Shown: positions 35,152 through 45,162, counted from the stretch's first letter. The stretch is DNA of 64,000 nucleotides from Acidimicrobiaceae bacterium (GCA_026713105.1 JAPOPC010000082.1:1-64000), one strand, 5' to 3'. The notes: a model not told the origin generated them from the sequence alone. Made by a program: numbers and translations.

Positions 35152-35742
35152 ATGGAGCCAGTACGTGTGCACGAGGGGCGTGCAGTGCCCCTCGACCGCT
35201 CCGACGTGGATACCGACCAGATCATCCCCAGCGATTGGCTGAAGCGCGTCGAGCGCACTGGCTTTGGCAAGGGTCTGTTCAGCGAGTGGCGTGACGAGCG
35301 CGACTTCGTGCTGAATGACGAGCGTTTCGCGGGTGCCACAGTCTTGGTTGCGGGATCCAATTTCGGCACCGGGTCCTCACGCGAACACGCCGTCTGGGCG
35401 CTCATGGACTACGGCTTCGTGGCCGTGGTCTCGCCCCGATTCGGGGACATTTTCCGCAACAACTCCACCAAGAACGGCTTGGTGCCGGTGCAGGTGTCCG
35501 AAGAGGCAGCTGCTCGTCTGCGAGCCGCCGTGGATGCCGACCCCGATCTGGTGGTGACCGTCGACGTGGAACGCCGCCTGCTCAGCGCACCGGCTGCTGG
35601 CATCGAAGAGCCCTTTCCGATGGACGACGCCACCCGGGAACGCTTTCTCGAGGGTCTCGACGACATCGGTATCACGATGCGCAGCGCGACCGAGATCGAC
35701 GGCTACGAGACAACTCGCCCCGATTGGATGCCCGCGACCTAG
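35152..35742 (+). CDS. leuD: 3-isopropylmalate dehydratase small subunit
   Basis: A 196-residue swivelling subunit: RSDVDTDQIIPSDWLKRVERTGFG near the N-terminus, then AGSNFGTGSSREHAVWALMDYGF and RFGDIFRNNSTKNGLVPV. AGAGAAGGG-like purine-rich sequence lies 8-17 nt before the ATG. It completes the LeuCD dehydratase. The last quarter (DDIGITMRSATEIDGYE) is the normal C-terminus. It is convergent with the amidotransferase gene at 35785, about 40 bp apart. Confidence 0.94.
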   Translation: MEPVRVHEGRAVPLDRSDVDTDQIIPSDWLKRVERTGFGKGLFSEWRDERDFVLNDERFAGATVLVAGSNFGTGSSREHAVWALMDYGFVAVVSPRFGDIFRNNSTKNGLVPVQVSEEAAARLRAAVDADPDLVVTVDVERRLLSAPAAGIEEPFPMDDATRERFLEGLDDIGITMRSATEIDGYETTRPDWMPAT

Positions 35743-35784
35743 CCCCGATTGAGGGTGGGTCTCAGCCCGCTCGATTCGGCAGCC

Positions 35785-36543
35785 TCAATCTGAGCCGGCG
35801 AAGAAGCGGAGCATCCACGTTGCCGCGAGCTCTTGGTTGCACGGCGTGGCCAGGCTGGCCTTGGCTTGCGCAACAGCTTCTTCGCCGAGAAGCGCCGTGC
35901 GGCTGTCGTACAGCGGACCGACGAAGGAGGGCTGAAATTCTGGGTGGCCCTGCAAGCCGACGAGGTGTTCTCCCACCGCCAGCATGGCGATCGGGCAGCG
36001 ATCCGCTCCGGCCAGGACGACGCCGCCCGGAGGCAACGACAGCACCTGGTCTTGGTGGCTGTGGATGAGACGGATCTCGTCGGACGGCGGATCCATCCAG
36101 GAGCGGCGCTCGTGGAGTTTCCAGACATTTGCACCGACCGTCCATCCGTGCGGTGCCCGCTGCACCGTGCCGCCGAGTGCGTGGGCGATCATCTGGTGCC
36201 CGAAGCAGACGCCGAACATCTTGCGACGCTCGGCGTGCAGCTGCCGCACGAAGTCGGCGAACCGGTTGATCCAGGGCACGTCGTCGTAGACCGAGGCTCG
36301 GGTTCCGGTGGTCATCCAGCCGTCGAAGGCGTCGAGGTCGCTTGGCCATTCGCCGTCGGGGAGGCTGAAGGTGTCCATCTGGACACTTGGGTCGACTCGG
36401 GCGATCACGTCGGCGAACATGTCCGAATAGGTGCCGCAGATGGACTGCAGCTCCGGCACCGGGTCGTCGCAGCGAAGCAGGCCCAGGCGCAGCGGCCGAT
36501 GCCCGTCCGACGCGCTGACTCTGTCTCGCGAGTTCGGCCGCAT
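35785..36543 (-). CDS. Type 1 glutamine amidotransferase family protein
   Basis: A 252-residue class I amidotransferase domain standing alone. The nucleophile is in GVCFGHQMIAHALGG and the His of the triad in LQGHPEFQPS; DGWMTTGTRASVYDD forms the oxyanion-side strand. Such free-standing proteins include gamma-glutamyl-polyamine hydrolases and GuaA-like enzymes of unknown targets. It lies 7 bp downstream of the SsuD-like monooxygenase, in the same operon, so it may release ammonia from, or hydrolyse, an adduct in the same sulfur/nitrogen scavenging route. That link is inference. Confidence 0.8.
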   Translation of the reverse strand: MRPNSRDRVSASDGHRPLRLGLLRCDDPVPELQSICGTYSDMFADVIARVDPSVQMDTFSLPDGEWPSDLDAFDGWMTTGTRASVYDDVPWINRFADFVRQLHAERRKMFGVCFGHQMIAHALGGTVQRAPHGWTVGANVWKLHERRSWMDPPSDEIRLIHSHQDQVLSLPPGGVVLAGADRCPIAMLAVGEHLVGLQGHPEFQPSFVGPLYDSRTALLGEEAVAQAKASLATPCNQELAATWMLRFFAGSD

Positions 36544-36550
36544 TCTCAGC

Positions 36551-37663
36551 TCAGCGGAACGACGAGACCAGGGCGTCGTCCGAGCCGTGTGCGAGCTGTT
36601 CGAGCAGCCCGCGTTCGCGCAGGATCGGCATGACGCCCTCGCCGAACCAGTACGCCTCTTCGAGGTGGGGGTAACCGGACAGGATGAACTCGTCGAATCC
36701 CAGCTCGTGGTACTCCGCTATGCGGTCGGCGATTTCGCTGTAGCTGCCGACCAGCGCTGTGCCGGCGCCACCGCGGACGAGACCGATGCCGGACCACACA
36801 TTGGGATGTATCTCGAGGCGCCCGGTGCCTTCGGCATGCAACTGAGCCATGCGGCGCTGACCCTCCGACATCGTCGTCGCGAAGTCGGCCTGGGCGGCGG
36901 CGATCGCCTCGGGGCTCATGTGCGCCAACATGTCGTCTGCCACGGCCCAAGCGTCGGCCGCCTCGGGCCGGGTGATGACGTGGAAACGGATGCCGAAGCG
37001 CAGTGTGCGGCCGTGATCGGCGGCTCGCGCCCGCATACGTTCCAGCCGCTCGGTCACCATGTCGGGAGGCTCACCCCATGCCAGGTACACATCAACATGC
37101 TCTGCAGCGATGCTCTCGGCGGCCGGCGAGGCGCCGCCGAAGTAGATCGCCGGCTGCGGATCGGGCACATCGCGGGTCGTGGCGGCAGCCACCTTGTAGA
37201 AGTCGCCTTCAAAGTCAAACGGCTCGCCCGACCATGCTTCCCGAACGATGCGCAGGAACTCGCCGGTCCGGGCGTAGCGGGTGTCCTTGTCAAGCCAGTC
37301 GCCGAAGCGGTTGAGCTCGCGGGGCTCGGCACCGGTCACGATGTTGATGAGCAGCCGACCGCCCGACAGCCGCTGGTATGTCGAGGCCATCTGCGCTGCC
37401 AGTGTGGGCGAGAGGAAACCGGGACGAAACGCCACAAGAAACTTGATGCGCTTCGTCACCGGCACGAGCGCGATCGTGGACAGCCAGGCGTCCTCGCACA
37501 TCGTGCCGCAGGGCGTCAGCATTCCCTCATAGCCGAGCTGGTCGCAGGCCGTCGCCACTTGTGACAGGTAGTCCATCGACGGCGGTCGCCAGTGGGCGCC
37601 GGGCTCGTCGGGCAGGACATCGCGCGAGTCGCCGCCGGTTGGCAAGAACCAATGGACTTTCAT
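36551..37663 (-). CDS. LLM-class FMNH2-dependent monooxygenase, SsuD-like
   Basis: A 370-residue luciferase-like TIM barrel resembling alkanesulfonate monooxygenase: KVHWFLPTGGDSRDV at the start, LTPCGTMCEDAWL, FLVAFRPGFLSPTLAAQM, GGRLLINIVTGAEPRELNRFGDWLDKD, and ERLERMRARAADHGRTLRFGIRFHVI. The TGAEPRELNRFGDWL block matches the SsuD pattern (VTGSDP-type) closely. It would cleave an organosulfonate to aldehyde and sulfite using reduced FMN. No SsuE reductase or SsuABC transporter is adjacent. ATG at 37663 chosen, with an alternative GTG six codons upstream. It is divergent from the dpp-type operon. Confidence 0.85.
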   Translation of the reverse strand: MKVHWFLPTGGDSRDVLPDEPGAHWRPPSMDYLSQVATACDQLGYEGMLTPCGTMCEDAWLSTIALVPVTKRIKFLVAFRPGFLSPTLAAQMASTYQRLSGGRLLINIVTGAEPRELNRFGDWLDKDTRYARTGEFLRIVREAWSGEPFDFEGDFYKVAAATTRDVPDPQPAIYFGGASPAAESIAAEHVDVYLAWGEPPDMVTERLERMRARAADHGRTLRFGIRFHVITRPEAADAWAVADDMLAHMSPEAIAAAQADFATTMSEGQRRMAQLHAEGTGRLEIHPNVWSGIGLVRGGAGTALVGSYSEIADRIAEYHELGFDEFILSGYPHLEEAYWFGEGVMPILRERGLLEQLAHGSDDALVSSFR

Positions 37664-37826
37664 CGGCCACGCACCTCGCACGTTTCGCGACGCCCCAAGG
37701 GCTGAGAAAACGGCCGTCCCCCTACATGAGGGGATCGCCCGCGCTACCGTACCGCGACGCTCCGGGTGTGCTGCCCGAATGATGTCCGATCAGATGCGGG
37801 CGGGCGTATGTGAGAAGGAGCAACTG

Positions 37827-39584
37827 ATGAAGAAGTGGCGATTGGTTGTTGCCGTGCTCGCCGTGTTCGCCTTGGTCAGCGCAGCGTGCGGAAGCGACGA
37901 TGACGACGACGCTGGTGCGCCAGCGACGACGGCAGCTGCGGACACGGGCACCGATGCCGGCGACGACATGTCTGATGACGACATGGCCGACGACGACATG
38001 GCCGAAGACGGCGACGACATGTCTGGCGACATGGACGACGACATGTCCGACGAAGACATGTCTGACGAAGACATGGCCATGGCCGCCTGCAATCACGGCG
38101 AGAACGTGGGCGGAACGCTCATCATCGGCAGCACGCAAGTACCGCGCCACCTCAACGGCACCGTGCAGTCGGGCTACGCGACGGCCGTGCCCGGCACCCA
38201 GCTCAATGCGAGCCCGCTGCTCTACGACGACGAGTACAACCCCATGCCGTACCTGGCCGAGAGCTGGGAGATCTCCGATGACGGCATGACGGTGACATTG
38301 CATCTCGTCGCGGACGCCGTCTTCCACGACGGCATGCCGATCACGTCTGCTGACGTGGCGTTCTCGATCCAGACCGTGCAGGCCAACCACCCGTTCAAGC
38401 CGATGTACGCACCGGTCACCAGCGTCGACACGCCCGACGAGCACACCGCGGTCATCAATCTCAGCCAGCCGCACCCGGCAATCCTCCTGGCGATGTCACC
38501 CGGCCTGCTGCCGATCATCCCCAAGCACATCTTCGATGACGGCCAGGACATGAAGACCCACCCGCGCAACACCGAAGACTTCGTGGGCTCGGGGCCATTC
38601 CGCCTGGCCGAATACGAGCCGGGCACCATCATCCGCATGGAACGGTTCGACGACTTCTTCATCGAGGGCACGCCATGCCTCGACGAGATCGTGATGGAGA
38701 TCACACCCGATCCCACCGCCATCGTGCTTGGGCTCGAGAACGGCACAACCCACCTGTCCGCGACGCTCGGCCCGCAGGCGAACGTGCTGCGCCTGATGGA
38801 CAACCCAGACGTCGAGGTCAGCGCAAAGGGCCACGAGGCCATCGGCCAGGTCCAGTGGATGGAGATGAACGTCAACGATCCGGCACTGTCGGACAAGCGC
38901 GTCCGGCAGGCAATCGCATACGCGCTCGACCGGGAATTCTTGGCCGACGTCATCGACCTCGGGCTCACGTTCCCGGCACCTACCGGCATCGTCACCGCTA
39001 GCCCGTTCCACAACACCAATGTGAACCACTACGACAAGGACATCGATCGGGCCGTTGAGTTGCTGGCCGAAGCGGGATATGGCCCCGGAGAGCTGCAGCT
39101 CTCCATCGACTACATCCCGCCGACACAGGTGATCTACGCGGAATATGTCGTGCAGGCGCTGGAGGAAGCAGGCATCGTGACCGAGCTGAGCGTCTCACCG
39201 GACTTCCCAACCTGGGCGCAGCGAGTTGCGGCGGGCGAATTCCAGATGACCATCAACAACGTCTGGAACTGGGGCGATCCCGTCATCGGCGTGCACCGCA
39301 CATATCTGTGCGACAACCGAGTCGGCGTGATCTGGACGAACAACACGGGTTACTGCAATCCCGAAGTCGACGGCCTCCTCGCCGCCGCTGGACAGGAGCT
39401 CGACGCGGCTGAGCGAGCCAGGCTGTACGCCCAATTCCAGGACATCGTGGCCGAGGAGGTTCCGATCTACTTCCTGACCACGCCGCCCTTCTGGCAGGCG
39501 TACAACCCATTGGTGATGAACCCGCCGACCAACAACATCTGGGGACAGATGTCACCCATGCACACGGTCTGGCTCGACCAGTAG
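37827..39584 (+). CDS. ABC transporter substrate-binding lipoprotein, family 5 (peptide/nickel type)
   Basis: A 585-residue lipoprotein: signal MKKWRLVVAVLAVFALVSAAC with Cys21, then about 70 residues dominated by Asp and Met-Asp repeats (DDMSDDDMADDDM and similar). The SBP_bac_5 domain follows: PLLYDDEYNPMPYLAESWEISDDGMTVTLHL, VFHDGMPITSADVAFSIQ, VGSGPFRLAEYEPG and DKRVRQAIAYALDREFLADVI. ATG at 37827 with GAAGGAG 6-12 nt upstream; an earlier in-frame start at 37779 is less likely as it precedes the signal peptide. First gene of a dppBCDF-type operon; the nearest enzymes are amidohydrolases, so the cargo may be a peptide, lactam or other amide. Confidence 0.88.
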   Translation: MKKWRLVVAVLAVFALVSAACGSDDDDDAGAPATTAAADTGTDAGDDMSDDDMADDDMAEDGDDMSGDMDDDMSDEDMSDEDMAMAACNHGENVGGTLIIGSTQVPRHLNGTVQSGYATAVPGTQLNASPLLYDDEYNPMPYLAESWEISDDGMTVTLHLVADAVFHDGMPITSADVAFSIQTVQANHPFKPMYAPVTSVDTPDEHTAVINLSQPHPAILLAMSPGLLPIIPKHIFDDGQDMKTHPRNTEDFVGSGPFRLAEYEPGTIIRMERFDDFFIEGTPCLDEIVMEITPDPTAIVLGLENGTTHLSATLGPQANVLRLMDNPDVEVSAKGHEAIGQVQWMEMNVNDPALSDKRVRQAIAYALDREFLADVIDLGLTFPAPTGIVTASPFHNTNVNHYDKDIDRAVELLAEAGYGPGELQLSIDYIPPTQVIYAEYVVQALEEAGIVTELSVSPDFPTWAQRVAAGEFQMTINNVWNWGDPVIGVHRTYLCDNRVGVIWTNNTGYCNPEVDGLLAAAGQELDAAERARLYAQFQDIVAEEVPIYFLTTPPFWQAYNPLVMNPPTNNIWGQMSPMHTVWLDQ

Positions 39585-39646
39585 CGGCGACGTAGACACG
39601 CTCCGGCGGCGCTGACGCCGTCAGTCAGGGAAGCCAGGTCCCGTCG

Positions 39647-40630
39647 ATGTTGAGGTCCATCGCCGCCAGGATCGCCCAAGCGCTTGGGCTGATCCTGGCG
39701 GTGGTGTGCCTCAACTTTCTGCTCATCCACATCACGCCTGGCGATCCCGCCACGGTCATCGTGGGCGAGAGCGGTGCCGGCGACCCCGAACTGCTCGAGC
39801 AGATCCGCGCCCAGTACGGGCTGGACCGGCCGGTCATCGTCCAGCTCGGTTCGTACATCGGCCAAGTCGCTACCGGAGACTTGGGCGATTCGTATTTCTT
39901 CAATCAGTCGGTGACCTCGCTGATCCTGCAAAGACTGTGGCCAACGGTGCTGCTGGTCGGCACTGCGCTCACGTTCGCCGTGGCAGCCGGGACGATGGTG
40001 GGCGTCGCGACTGCGAGACGCCCTGAGAGTCCCCTCAGCCACGGTGCCACGGTGCTGGCGCTGGTGGGCTTCTCGATGCCGGTGTTCTGGACCGGCATCA
40101 TGCTGGTGATCCTGTTCGCCTCGGCCTGGAAGCTGCTGCCGGTGCAGGGCTGGCACGACGTGAGCTACGCCCCGGGGCTGCTCGGCAATGTTGCCGATGT
40201 GGCCGAACACCTGGTGCTGCCGGCGCTCACGCTCGGGTTGATCTACCTGGCGCAGTACAGCCGGCTGTCGCGGGCATCCATGCTGGAGGTGCTCGAGTCT
40301 GACTACGTGCGCACCGCCCGGGCCAAAGGGCTGGGCGAGCGTCGAGTGGTCTACAAGCACGCATTGCGCAACGCCATCATCCCCGTGGTCACCGTGATCG
40401 GCCTGCAGTTCGGGGCCTTGCTGTCGGGAGCGCTGCTCGTCGAAACGGTGTTCAACTGGCCTGGCCTCGGACGGCTGGCATTCGATTCGATCCTTCGACG
40501 GGACACCTCTGTGTTGTTGGGGGTGCTGCTGGTGTCGTCGGGGATGGTGATCGTGGCCAACCTGCTGACCGACCTGCTGTACACCGTCATCGATCCGCGC
40601 ATCAGGCTGCGGGAGCGCACCAATGTCTGA
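39647..40630 (+). CDS. Dipeptide-type ABC transporter permease, DppB-like
   Basis: A 327-residue inner-membrane permease with about six helices. Typical DppB features are FLLIHITPGDPATVIVGESGAGDPELLEQIRAQYGLDRP in the first periplasmic part and the cytoplasmic EAA loop SMLEVLESDYVRTARAKGLGERRVVYKHALRNAIIP. It precedes the DppC gene with an 8-bp overlap, so they are translationally coupled. ATG at 39647 follows a 62-bp gap after the binding-protein gene. Confidence 0.92.
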   Translation: MLRSIAARIAQALGLILAVVCLNFLLIHITPGDPATVIVGESGAGDPELLEQIRAQYGLDRPVIVQLGSYIGQVATGDLGDSYFFNQSVTSLILQRLWPTVLLVGTALTFAVAAGTMVGVATARRPESPLSHGATVLALVGFSMPVFWTGIMLVILFASAWKLLPVQGWHDVSYAPGLLGNVADVAEHLVLPALTLGLIYLAQYSRLSRASMLEVLESDYVRTARAKGLGERRVVYKHALRNAIIPVVTVIGLQFGALLSGALLVETVFNWPGLGRLAFDSILRRDTSVLLGVLLVSSGMVIVANLLTDLLYTVIDPRIRLRERTNV

Positions 40631-41549
40631 CGTTGCGGGGCTCGGGGACATGGCATCGGCTGACCTGCCGGTGGCGCCTGGGCTCGGGAGCGGCGACGGC
40701 GGGGCAGGACGGCCCGGGCGCGAGACGCTGCGGCTGTTCGTGCGCAACCGGGCCGCGGTTGCCGGCGTCGTGATGCTGCTCGGGATCATCTTCATGACCG
40801 TCGCCGGGCCGCGCATCTACGACCATGATCCGAAGGACATCGTCGCAAGACCCCTGACGCCGCCCGGTGAGATCGCCGAGGCTCGCTTGGGCACGGACTA
40901 CCTGGGGCGTGATGTGCTGGCCGGCGTGATCGGCGGCGGTACGACGAGCTTGACGGTTGCCGCCATGGCCGCTGCGATGGTGCTCGTCATCGGCATCTCC
41001 ATCGGGGCGCTGGCCGGCTACTACGGCGGCTGGCTCGACAGCGCACTCATGCGTTTCACGGAGTTCTTCCAAGTGCTGCCCGCGCTGCTGTTCGCCATGG
41101 TGCTCGTCGCTTTGTTCGAACCATCGATGTGGACGATCGCGTTCGCCATCGGCGTCGTCGCGTGGCCCGGCATCGCCCGCATCACGCGCGCGGAGTTCCT
41201 GAGACTCAAGAATCTGGAGTTCGTGCGTGCTTCACGCGCCGTTGGGGCAACCGACTGGCGCATCATCCGCCGGGTGGTGTTCCCCAACGCGCTGCCGCCG
41301 CTCATCGTGTCGGCCACCCTGATCATGGGCACGGCGATCCTGTTCGAGGCCGGGCTCGCGTTCTTGGGTCTCGGCGATCCCAACAACACGAGCTGGGGTC
41401 TGATGATCGGCCTGAACCGGGGCAACTTCCTGACCGCATGGTGGTCGGTCACGTTTCCGGGGCTGGCGATCTTCTTCACGGTGCTGAGCTTCAGCCTGAT
41501 CGGCGACGGACTGCAGGACGCCTACAACCCCAAGCTGCGGGGGCGTTGA
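40623..41549 (+). CDS. Dipeptide-type ABC transporter permease, DppC-like
   Basis: A 308-residue permease. A 30-residue Gly/Ala-rich cytoplasmic start is followed by LRLFVRNRAAVAGVVMLLG, then HPLGTD-like GTDYLGRDVLAGVIGGG, the EAA loop FLRLKNLEFVRASRAVGATDWRIIRRVVFPNALPP and the late AGLAFLGLGDPNNTSWGLMI, all hallmarks of DppC/OppC. Overlaps dppB by 8 bp and is followed by dppD after 3 bp. Confidence 0.92.
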   Translation: MSDVAGLGDMASADLPVAPGLGSGDGGAGRPGRETLRLFVRNRAAVAGVVMLLGIIFMTVAGPRIYDHDPKDIVARPLTPPGEIAEARLGTDYLGRDVLAGVIGGGTTSLTVAAMAAAMVLVIGISIGALAGYYGGWLDSALMRFTEFFQVLPALLFAMVLVALFEPSMWTIAFAIGVVAWPGIARITRAEFLRLKNLEFVRASRAVGATDWRIIRRVVFPNALPPLIVSATLIMGTAILFEAGLAFLGLGDPNNTSWGLMIGLNRGNFLTAWWSVTFPGLAIFFTVLSFSLIGDGLQDAYNPKLRGR

Positions 41550-41552
41550 GCC

Positions 41553-42488
41553 ATGAGCGCACCATCCGCCGCCACGCCGGACACCGCGGGCCCAAGGCTT
41601 CAGGTGCAGGGTCTGACGGTCGCATTCGACGACTTCGTCGCCGTCAGCGACGTCTCGTTCGACCTCTACGACGGCGGGACGCTGGCGGTCGTGGGCGAGT
41701 CGGGTTCGGGGAAGTCGGTCACCGCGCTGTCCATCATGCGGCTCATCGAGATCGGCACCCGGGCAGAGATCCGCAGCGGCGAGGTCATGTTCCGCCACGA
41801 CGACGGGAACGTCGAAGACCTGCTGCAGTTGTCTGAACCCCAGATGCGCTCGATCCGCGGTGATCGCATCTCGATGATCTTCCAGGAACCCTTGACCAGC
41901 CTGAACCCTGTCTACACCGTGGGCAGCCAGATCGGCGAGGCGCTGCGCCTGCACCGCGGACTCAGCCGGAAGGAGGCTCGGAACCGCACGCTGGAGATGC
42001 TGAACCGTGTCCGGATTCCCGATGCGGCTCGCCGGATCGACCAGTACCCGCACGAGATGTCGGGCGGCATGCGCCAGCGGGTGATGATCGCCATGGCACT
42101 CGCATGCGACCCGGCAATCTTGATCGCGGACGAGCCCACCACGGCCCTCGACGTCACGATCCAAGCGCAGATCCTGGCGCTGATTGCCGAGATGCAGCGG
42201 GAAACCGGCGCTGCAGTGCTGATCATTACCCACGACATGGGCGTCGTGGCCGAGATTGCCGACGAGGTGGTGGTGATGCAGCAGTCGCGACTGGTCGAAC
42301 GCGGCGATGTCTCGGACATCTTCGAACGGCCGCACGAGCCCTACACGCGATCACTGCTGGCGGCGGTGCCCAAGCTCGGCTCCATGGCGGGACGCGACGA
42401 ACCGCAGCGTTTCGAGCTCATCGATCCCGACTCGCTCGAATCTCCAGCCGCCGCTGGCTCGGCCAGCGACGGAGGCTCCGCGCTATGA
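41553..42488 (+). CDS. Dipeptide-type ABC transporter ATP-binding protein, DppD-like
   Basis: A 311-residue ABC ATPase: Walker [17 protein letters not shown]-loop [12 protein letters not shown], signature [16 protein letters not shown], Walker [13 protein letters not shown] and an H-loop [13 protein letters not shown]. The C-terminal oligopeptide-transporter extension ([16 protein letters not shown]) is present, though the cysteine motif that binds an Fe-S cluster in some members is absent. Its stop overlaps the next start as ATGA. Confidence 0.92.
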   Translation: MSAPSAATPDTAGPRLQVQGLTVAFDDFVAVSDVSFDLYDGGTLAVVGESGSGKSVTALSIMRLIEIGTRAEIRSGEVMFRHDDGNVEDLLQLSEPQMRSIRGDRISMIFQEPLTSLNPVYTVGSQIGEALRLHRGLSRKEARNRTLEMLNRVRIPDAARRIDQYPHEMSGGMRQRVMIAMALACDPAILIADEPTTALDVTIQAQILALIAEMQRETGAAVLIITHDMGVVAEIADEVVVMQQSRLVERGDVSDIFERPHEPYTRSLLAAVPKLGSMAGRDEPQRFELIDPDSLESPAAAGSASDGGSAL

Positions 42489-43411
42489 CCGAGCAGGTCT
42501 CGGGGACACCGATTGTGGAAGTGAGTTCGCTGACCAAGCACTTCCCCGCTTCTGGGGGTGCGCGCGTGCACGCGGTCGAGCAGGTGAGCCTGCACATCGA
42601 CCGGGGCGAGACCCTGGCGGTTGTCGGCGAGAGCGGCTGCGGCAAGTCGACGCTCGCGTACCTCATCATTCGCCTGCTCAATCCCACGAGCGGCACGATC
42701 CAGCTTGACGGCACCGACATCACCAACCTCGGGCCGAAGGCTCTGCGCCCGCATCGGCGCAAGGCCCAGATCGTCTTCCAAGATCCCTTCGCCAGCCTCG
42801 ATCCCCGCCGCACCATCGGCAAGGCGATCGCTGAGCCGCTGGAGATTCACCGTGCAGTGCCGCGGCGCGAGATCAACGACGTCGTCGCCGACTTGTTGCG
42901 TCGCGTCGGCATGTCGCCTGACGACATGGCCCAGTACCCGCATCAGTTCTCCGGCGGGCAGCGTCAGCGGATCTGCATCGCCCGGGCACTGGCGCTGCGG
43001 CCCGAGCTGGTCATCGCTGACGAGGCCGTCTCGGCCCTCGATGTCTCCATCCAGGCGCAAGTCATCAATCTGATGATGGATCTGCAGTCGGAATTGGGGC
43101 TGTCCTACCTGTTCATCAGCCATGACCTGGCCGTCGTAGAGCGGATTGCCCACCGCGTCGGCGTGATGTATCTGGGCCAGATCGTCGAGCTCGGGTCGCG
43201 CCGGGCCATCTTCGAGAACCCCACGCACCCGTACACGCAACGACTGCTCGACGCCGTGCCGATCGCCGATCCGCAGCAACGGCGCACGGACCGCTCCGTC
43301 CAGACCGACGAGGTGCCCAGTCCCGTCTTCGAGGCCGGCACCGAACCCGAGCCAGTGACCCTGCTCGAAGTCGAACCGGGTCACTACGTGGCACAGGAGG
43401 CACACGACTGA
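42485..43411 (+). CDS. Dipeptide-type ABC transporter ATP-binding protein, DppF-like
   Basis: A 308-residue ABC ATPase with Walker [15 protein letters not shown]-loop [15 protein letters not shown], signature [15 protein letters not shown], Walker [14 protein letters not shown] (Glu-Ala in place of the usual Glu-Pro) and H-loop [13 protein letters not shown]. It ends in the dipeptide/oligopeptide C-terminal region ([15 protein letters not shown]). ATG at 42485 overlaps the dppD stop by 4 bp, and its own stop overlaps the amidohydrolase start by 1 bp (TGATG). A longer in-frame reading upstream overlaps dppD and is not used. Confidence 0.92.
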   Translation: MTEQVSGTPIVEVSSLTKHFPASGGARVHAVEQVSLHIDRGETLAVVGESGCGKSTLAYLIIRLLNPTSGTIQLDGTDITNLGPKALRPHRRKAQIVFQDPFASLDPRRTIGKAIAEPLEIHRAVPRREINDVVADLLRRVGMSPDDMAQYPHQFSGGQRQRICIARALALRPELVIADEAVSALDVSIQAQVINLMMDLQSELGLSYLFISHDLAVVERIAHRVGVMYLGQIVELGSRRAIFENPTHPYTQRLLDAVPIADPQQRRTDRSVQTDEVPSPVFEAGTEPEPVTLLEVEPGHYVAQEAHD

Positions 43412-45114
43412 TGACGACAGCCCACACCGGCCACACCAAGCCGGACGAGCCGTTCGTGATCTACCCGGCACGCCGGGTCATCACCATCAATCCCGCCTTC
43501 CCATTTGGCGATGCCGTGGCGGTGAGGGGCGATCGCATCCTGGGGGTCGGCAGCGCCGATGAACTGGCGTCATGGGGCACGCACCGAGTCGATGATCGCT
43601 TCGCAGAACACGTGCTGATGCCCGGATTCGTCGAGGCCCATTGCCATGTGATGTCCGGAGGCCTGTGGAACTCCACCTACGTCGGATTTTTCGACCGACG
43701 CGATCCGCAAGGACGTCTGTGGCCAGGCTGCACGTCGATCGACGACGTACTCGAGCGGCTCGGCAAGGCTGCCGCGGAGCTGTCCGACGAGTCCCAGACG
43801 CTGCTGGCGTGGGGCCTCGACCCGATCTACTTCCCTGGCGAGCGGCTGGTGGCACGCCATCTCGACACCGTGACCGGCGCCAGGCCGACTCTCATCTTGC
43901 ATGCCAGCGGACACCTGGCCACGATCAACTCTGCGCTCATGGAGCGATGCGGCATCGACGAATCGGCGACCAGCCCCGGCGTCGCCAGGGGAGGCGACGG
44001 GCTTCCCAACGGCGAGCTGCACGAGCCCGCCGGCATGATGCTGGCCGGCGAGGCGTTCGTCGACATGATGAACGCCAACCGCACCGAGCAGGCCCGCTGG
44101 CGCTACGCCAACGAGGCTCGTAACGCCGGGCACACGCTGCTGACCGACTTGGGCACCACGCAGCTGTTCGACCCCGAGCAGCTCGCCAATTGGAAGAAAG
44201 TCACCAGCGATCCCGAGTACCCGGCTCGCATCATGGTGGCGCTGTCCAACTTCTTCGGAGCGCCGGCCGACACCGATGAGCTGGCAGCGCTGGGAGCACG
44301 ACTGAAGAACGAGCAGTCGTCGAAACTGCGCTTCGGCATCGTCAAGCTGATCCTGGACGGTTCGATCCAGGGCTTCACGGCCCGGATCAGCTGGCCGCAC
44401 TACTACAAGCCGCCGCCGGGACACGTCGGCAACGGCCTGTGGCTGACGGCGCCCGACCAGATGGCCGATCTGCTGGAGCCGTACCACCGGGCGGGCCTGA
44501 CGGTGCACTGCCATTGCAACGGCGACGAGGCGTCGGAAGTGTTCATCGACGCGGTCGAGCAGGTGCTCGAGCGCTACCCCCGATGGGATCACCGCCACAC
44601 CGTGCAGCACTGCCAGCTCACCACCCCCGACCAGTACCGCCGCATGGCGGCGCTGGGCATGTGCGCCAACATCTTCTCGAACCACATCTACTACTGGGGC
44701 GATCAGCACCGGGACGCAACCGTGGGGCCCGAGCGCGCCGCCCGCATGGATGCCTGCGCGACCGCCTTGGCGAGTGGCGTCAGCTTCTCGATCCATTCCG
44801 ACTCGCCCATCACGCCGCTCGGTCACCTGCACACGGCGTGGTGTGCCGTCAACCGGGTGACCGCATCGGGCCAAGTGCTGGGCCCTGACGAACGCATCGG
44901 GGTGCCCGACGCCTTGCGTGCCATCACGATCGAGGCAGCCCGGCAGATCAAGCTCGACTCCGAGATCGGCAGCATCGAAGCAGGCAAGTTGGCTGACTTC
45001 GCGGTGCTGGAAGACGACCCGCTGAGCGTTGACCCGATGGCACTGCGTGACATCGGCGTGTGGGGCACGGTGCTCGGCGGGGTGCCCCAACCGGCCCAGA
45101 TCGGCGAGACATAG
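43411..45114 (+). CDS. Amidohydrolase family protein (amidohydrolase 3 / YtcJ-like)
   Basis: A 567-residue metal-dependent hydrolase. The first metal site is MPGFVEAHCHVMSGG (HxH); HASGHLATINSALMERCGI follows, a YtcJ-type feature, then KLILDGSIQGFTA, TVHCHCNGDEASEVFIDA, the RHTVQHCQLTTPDQYRRM strand and the late SIHSDSPITPLGHLHTAWCAVNR with the catalytic Asp. It is translationally coupled to dppF, which strongly suggests that its substrate is what the transporter brings in. YtcJ-like enzymes act on amides, lactams and N-formyl or ring compounds; the specific substrate cannot be told. No signal peptide. Confidence 0.87.
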   Translation: MTTAHTGHTKPDEPFVIYPARRVITINPAFPFGDAVAVRGDRILGVGSADELASWGTHRVDDRFAEHVLMPGFVEAHCHVMSGGLWNSTYVGFFDRRDPQGRLWPGCTSIDDVLERLGKAAAELSDESQTLLAWGLDPIYFPGERLVARHLDTVTGARPTLILHASGHLATINSALMERCGIDESATSPGVARGGDGLPNGELHEPAGMMLAGEAFVDMMNANRTEQARWRYANEARNAGHTLLTDLGTTQLFDPEQLANWKKVTSDPEYPARIMVALSNFFGAPADTDELAALGARLKNEQSSKLRFGIVKLILDGSIQGFTARISWPHYYKPPPGHVGNGLWLTAPDQMADLLEPYHRAGLTVHCHCNGDEASEVFIDAVEQVLERYPRWDHRHTVQHCQLTTPDQYRRMAALGMCANIFSNHIYYWGDQHRDATVGPERAARMDACATALASGVSFSIHSDSPITPLGHLHTAWCAVNRVTASGQVLGPDERIGVPDALRAITIEAARQIKLDSEIGSIEAGKLADFAVLEDDPLSVDPMALRDIGVWGTVLGGVPQPAQIGET

Positions 45115-45162
45115 CCCCCGACGCCCAAACCGCGTACTGCGGCGTGAACAACTGAGAAGAGC

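Noticed and set aside
35750-35800. ATTGAGG/CCTCAAT as a terminator between leuD and the amidotransferase gene
   Set aside because: The loop would be about 26 nt, so a stable hairpin is doubtful.
37717-37735. CCCCT/AGGGG inverted repeat before the dpp operon
   Set aside because: The stem is only five pairs, and there is no other support for a regulatory role.
37950-38090. Repeated GACGACATG-like units that could suggest a tandem repeat or CRISPR
   Set aside because: They encode Asp-Asp-Met repeats in frame in the lipoprotein spacer; unit length and spacers are not constant.
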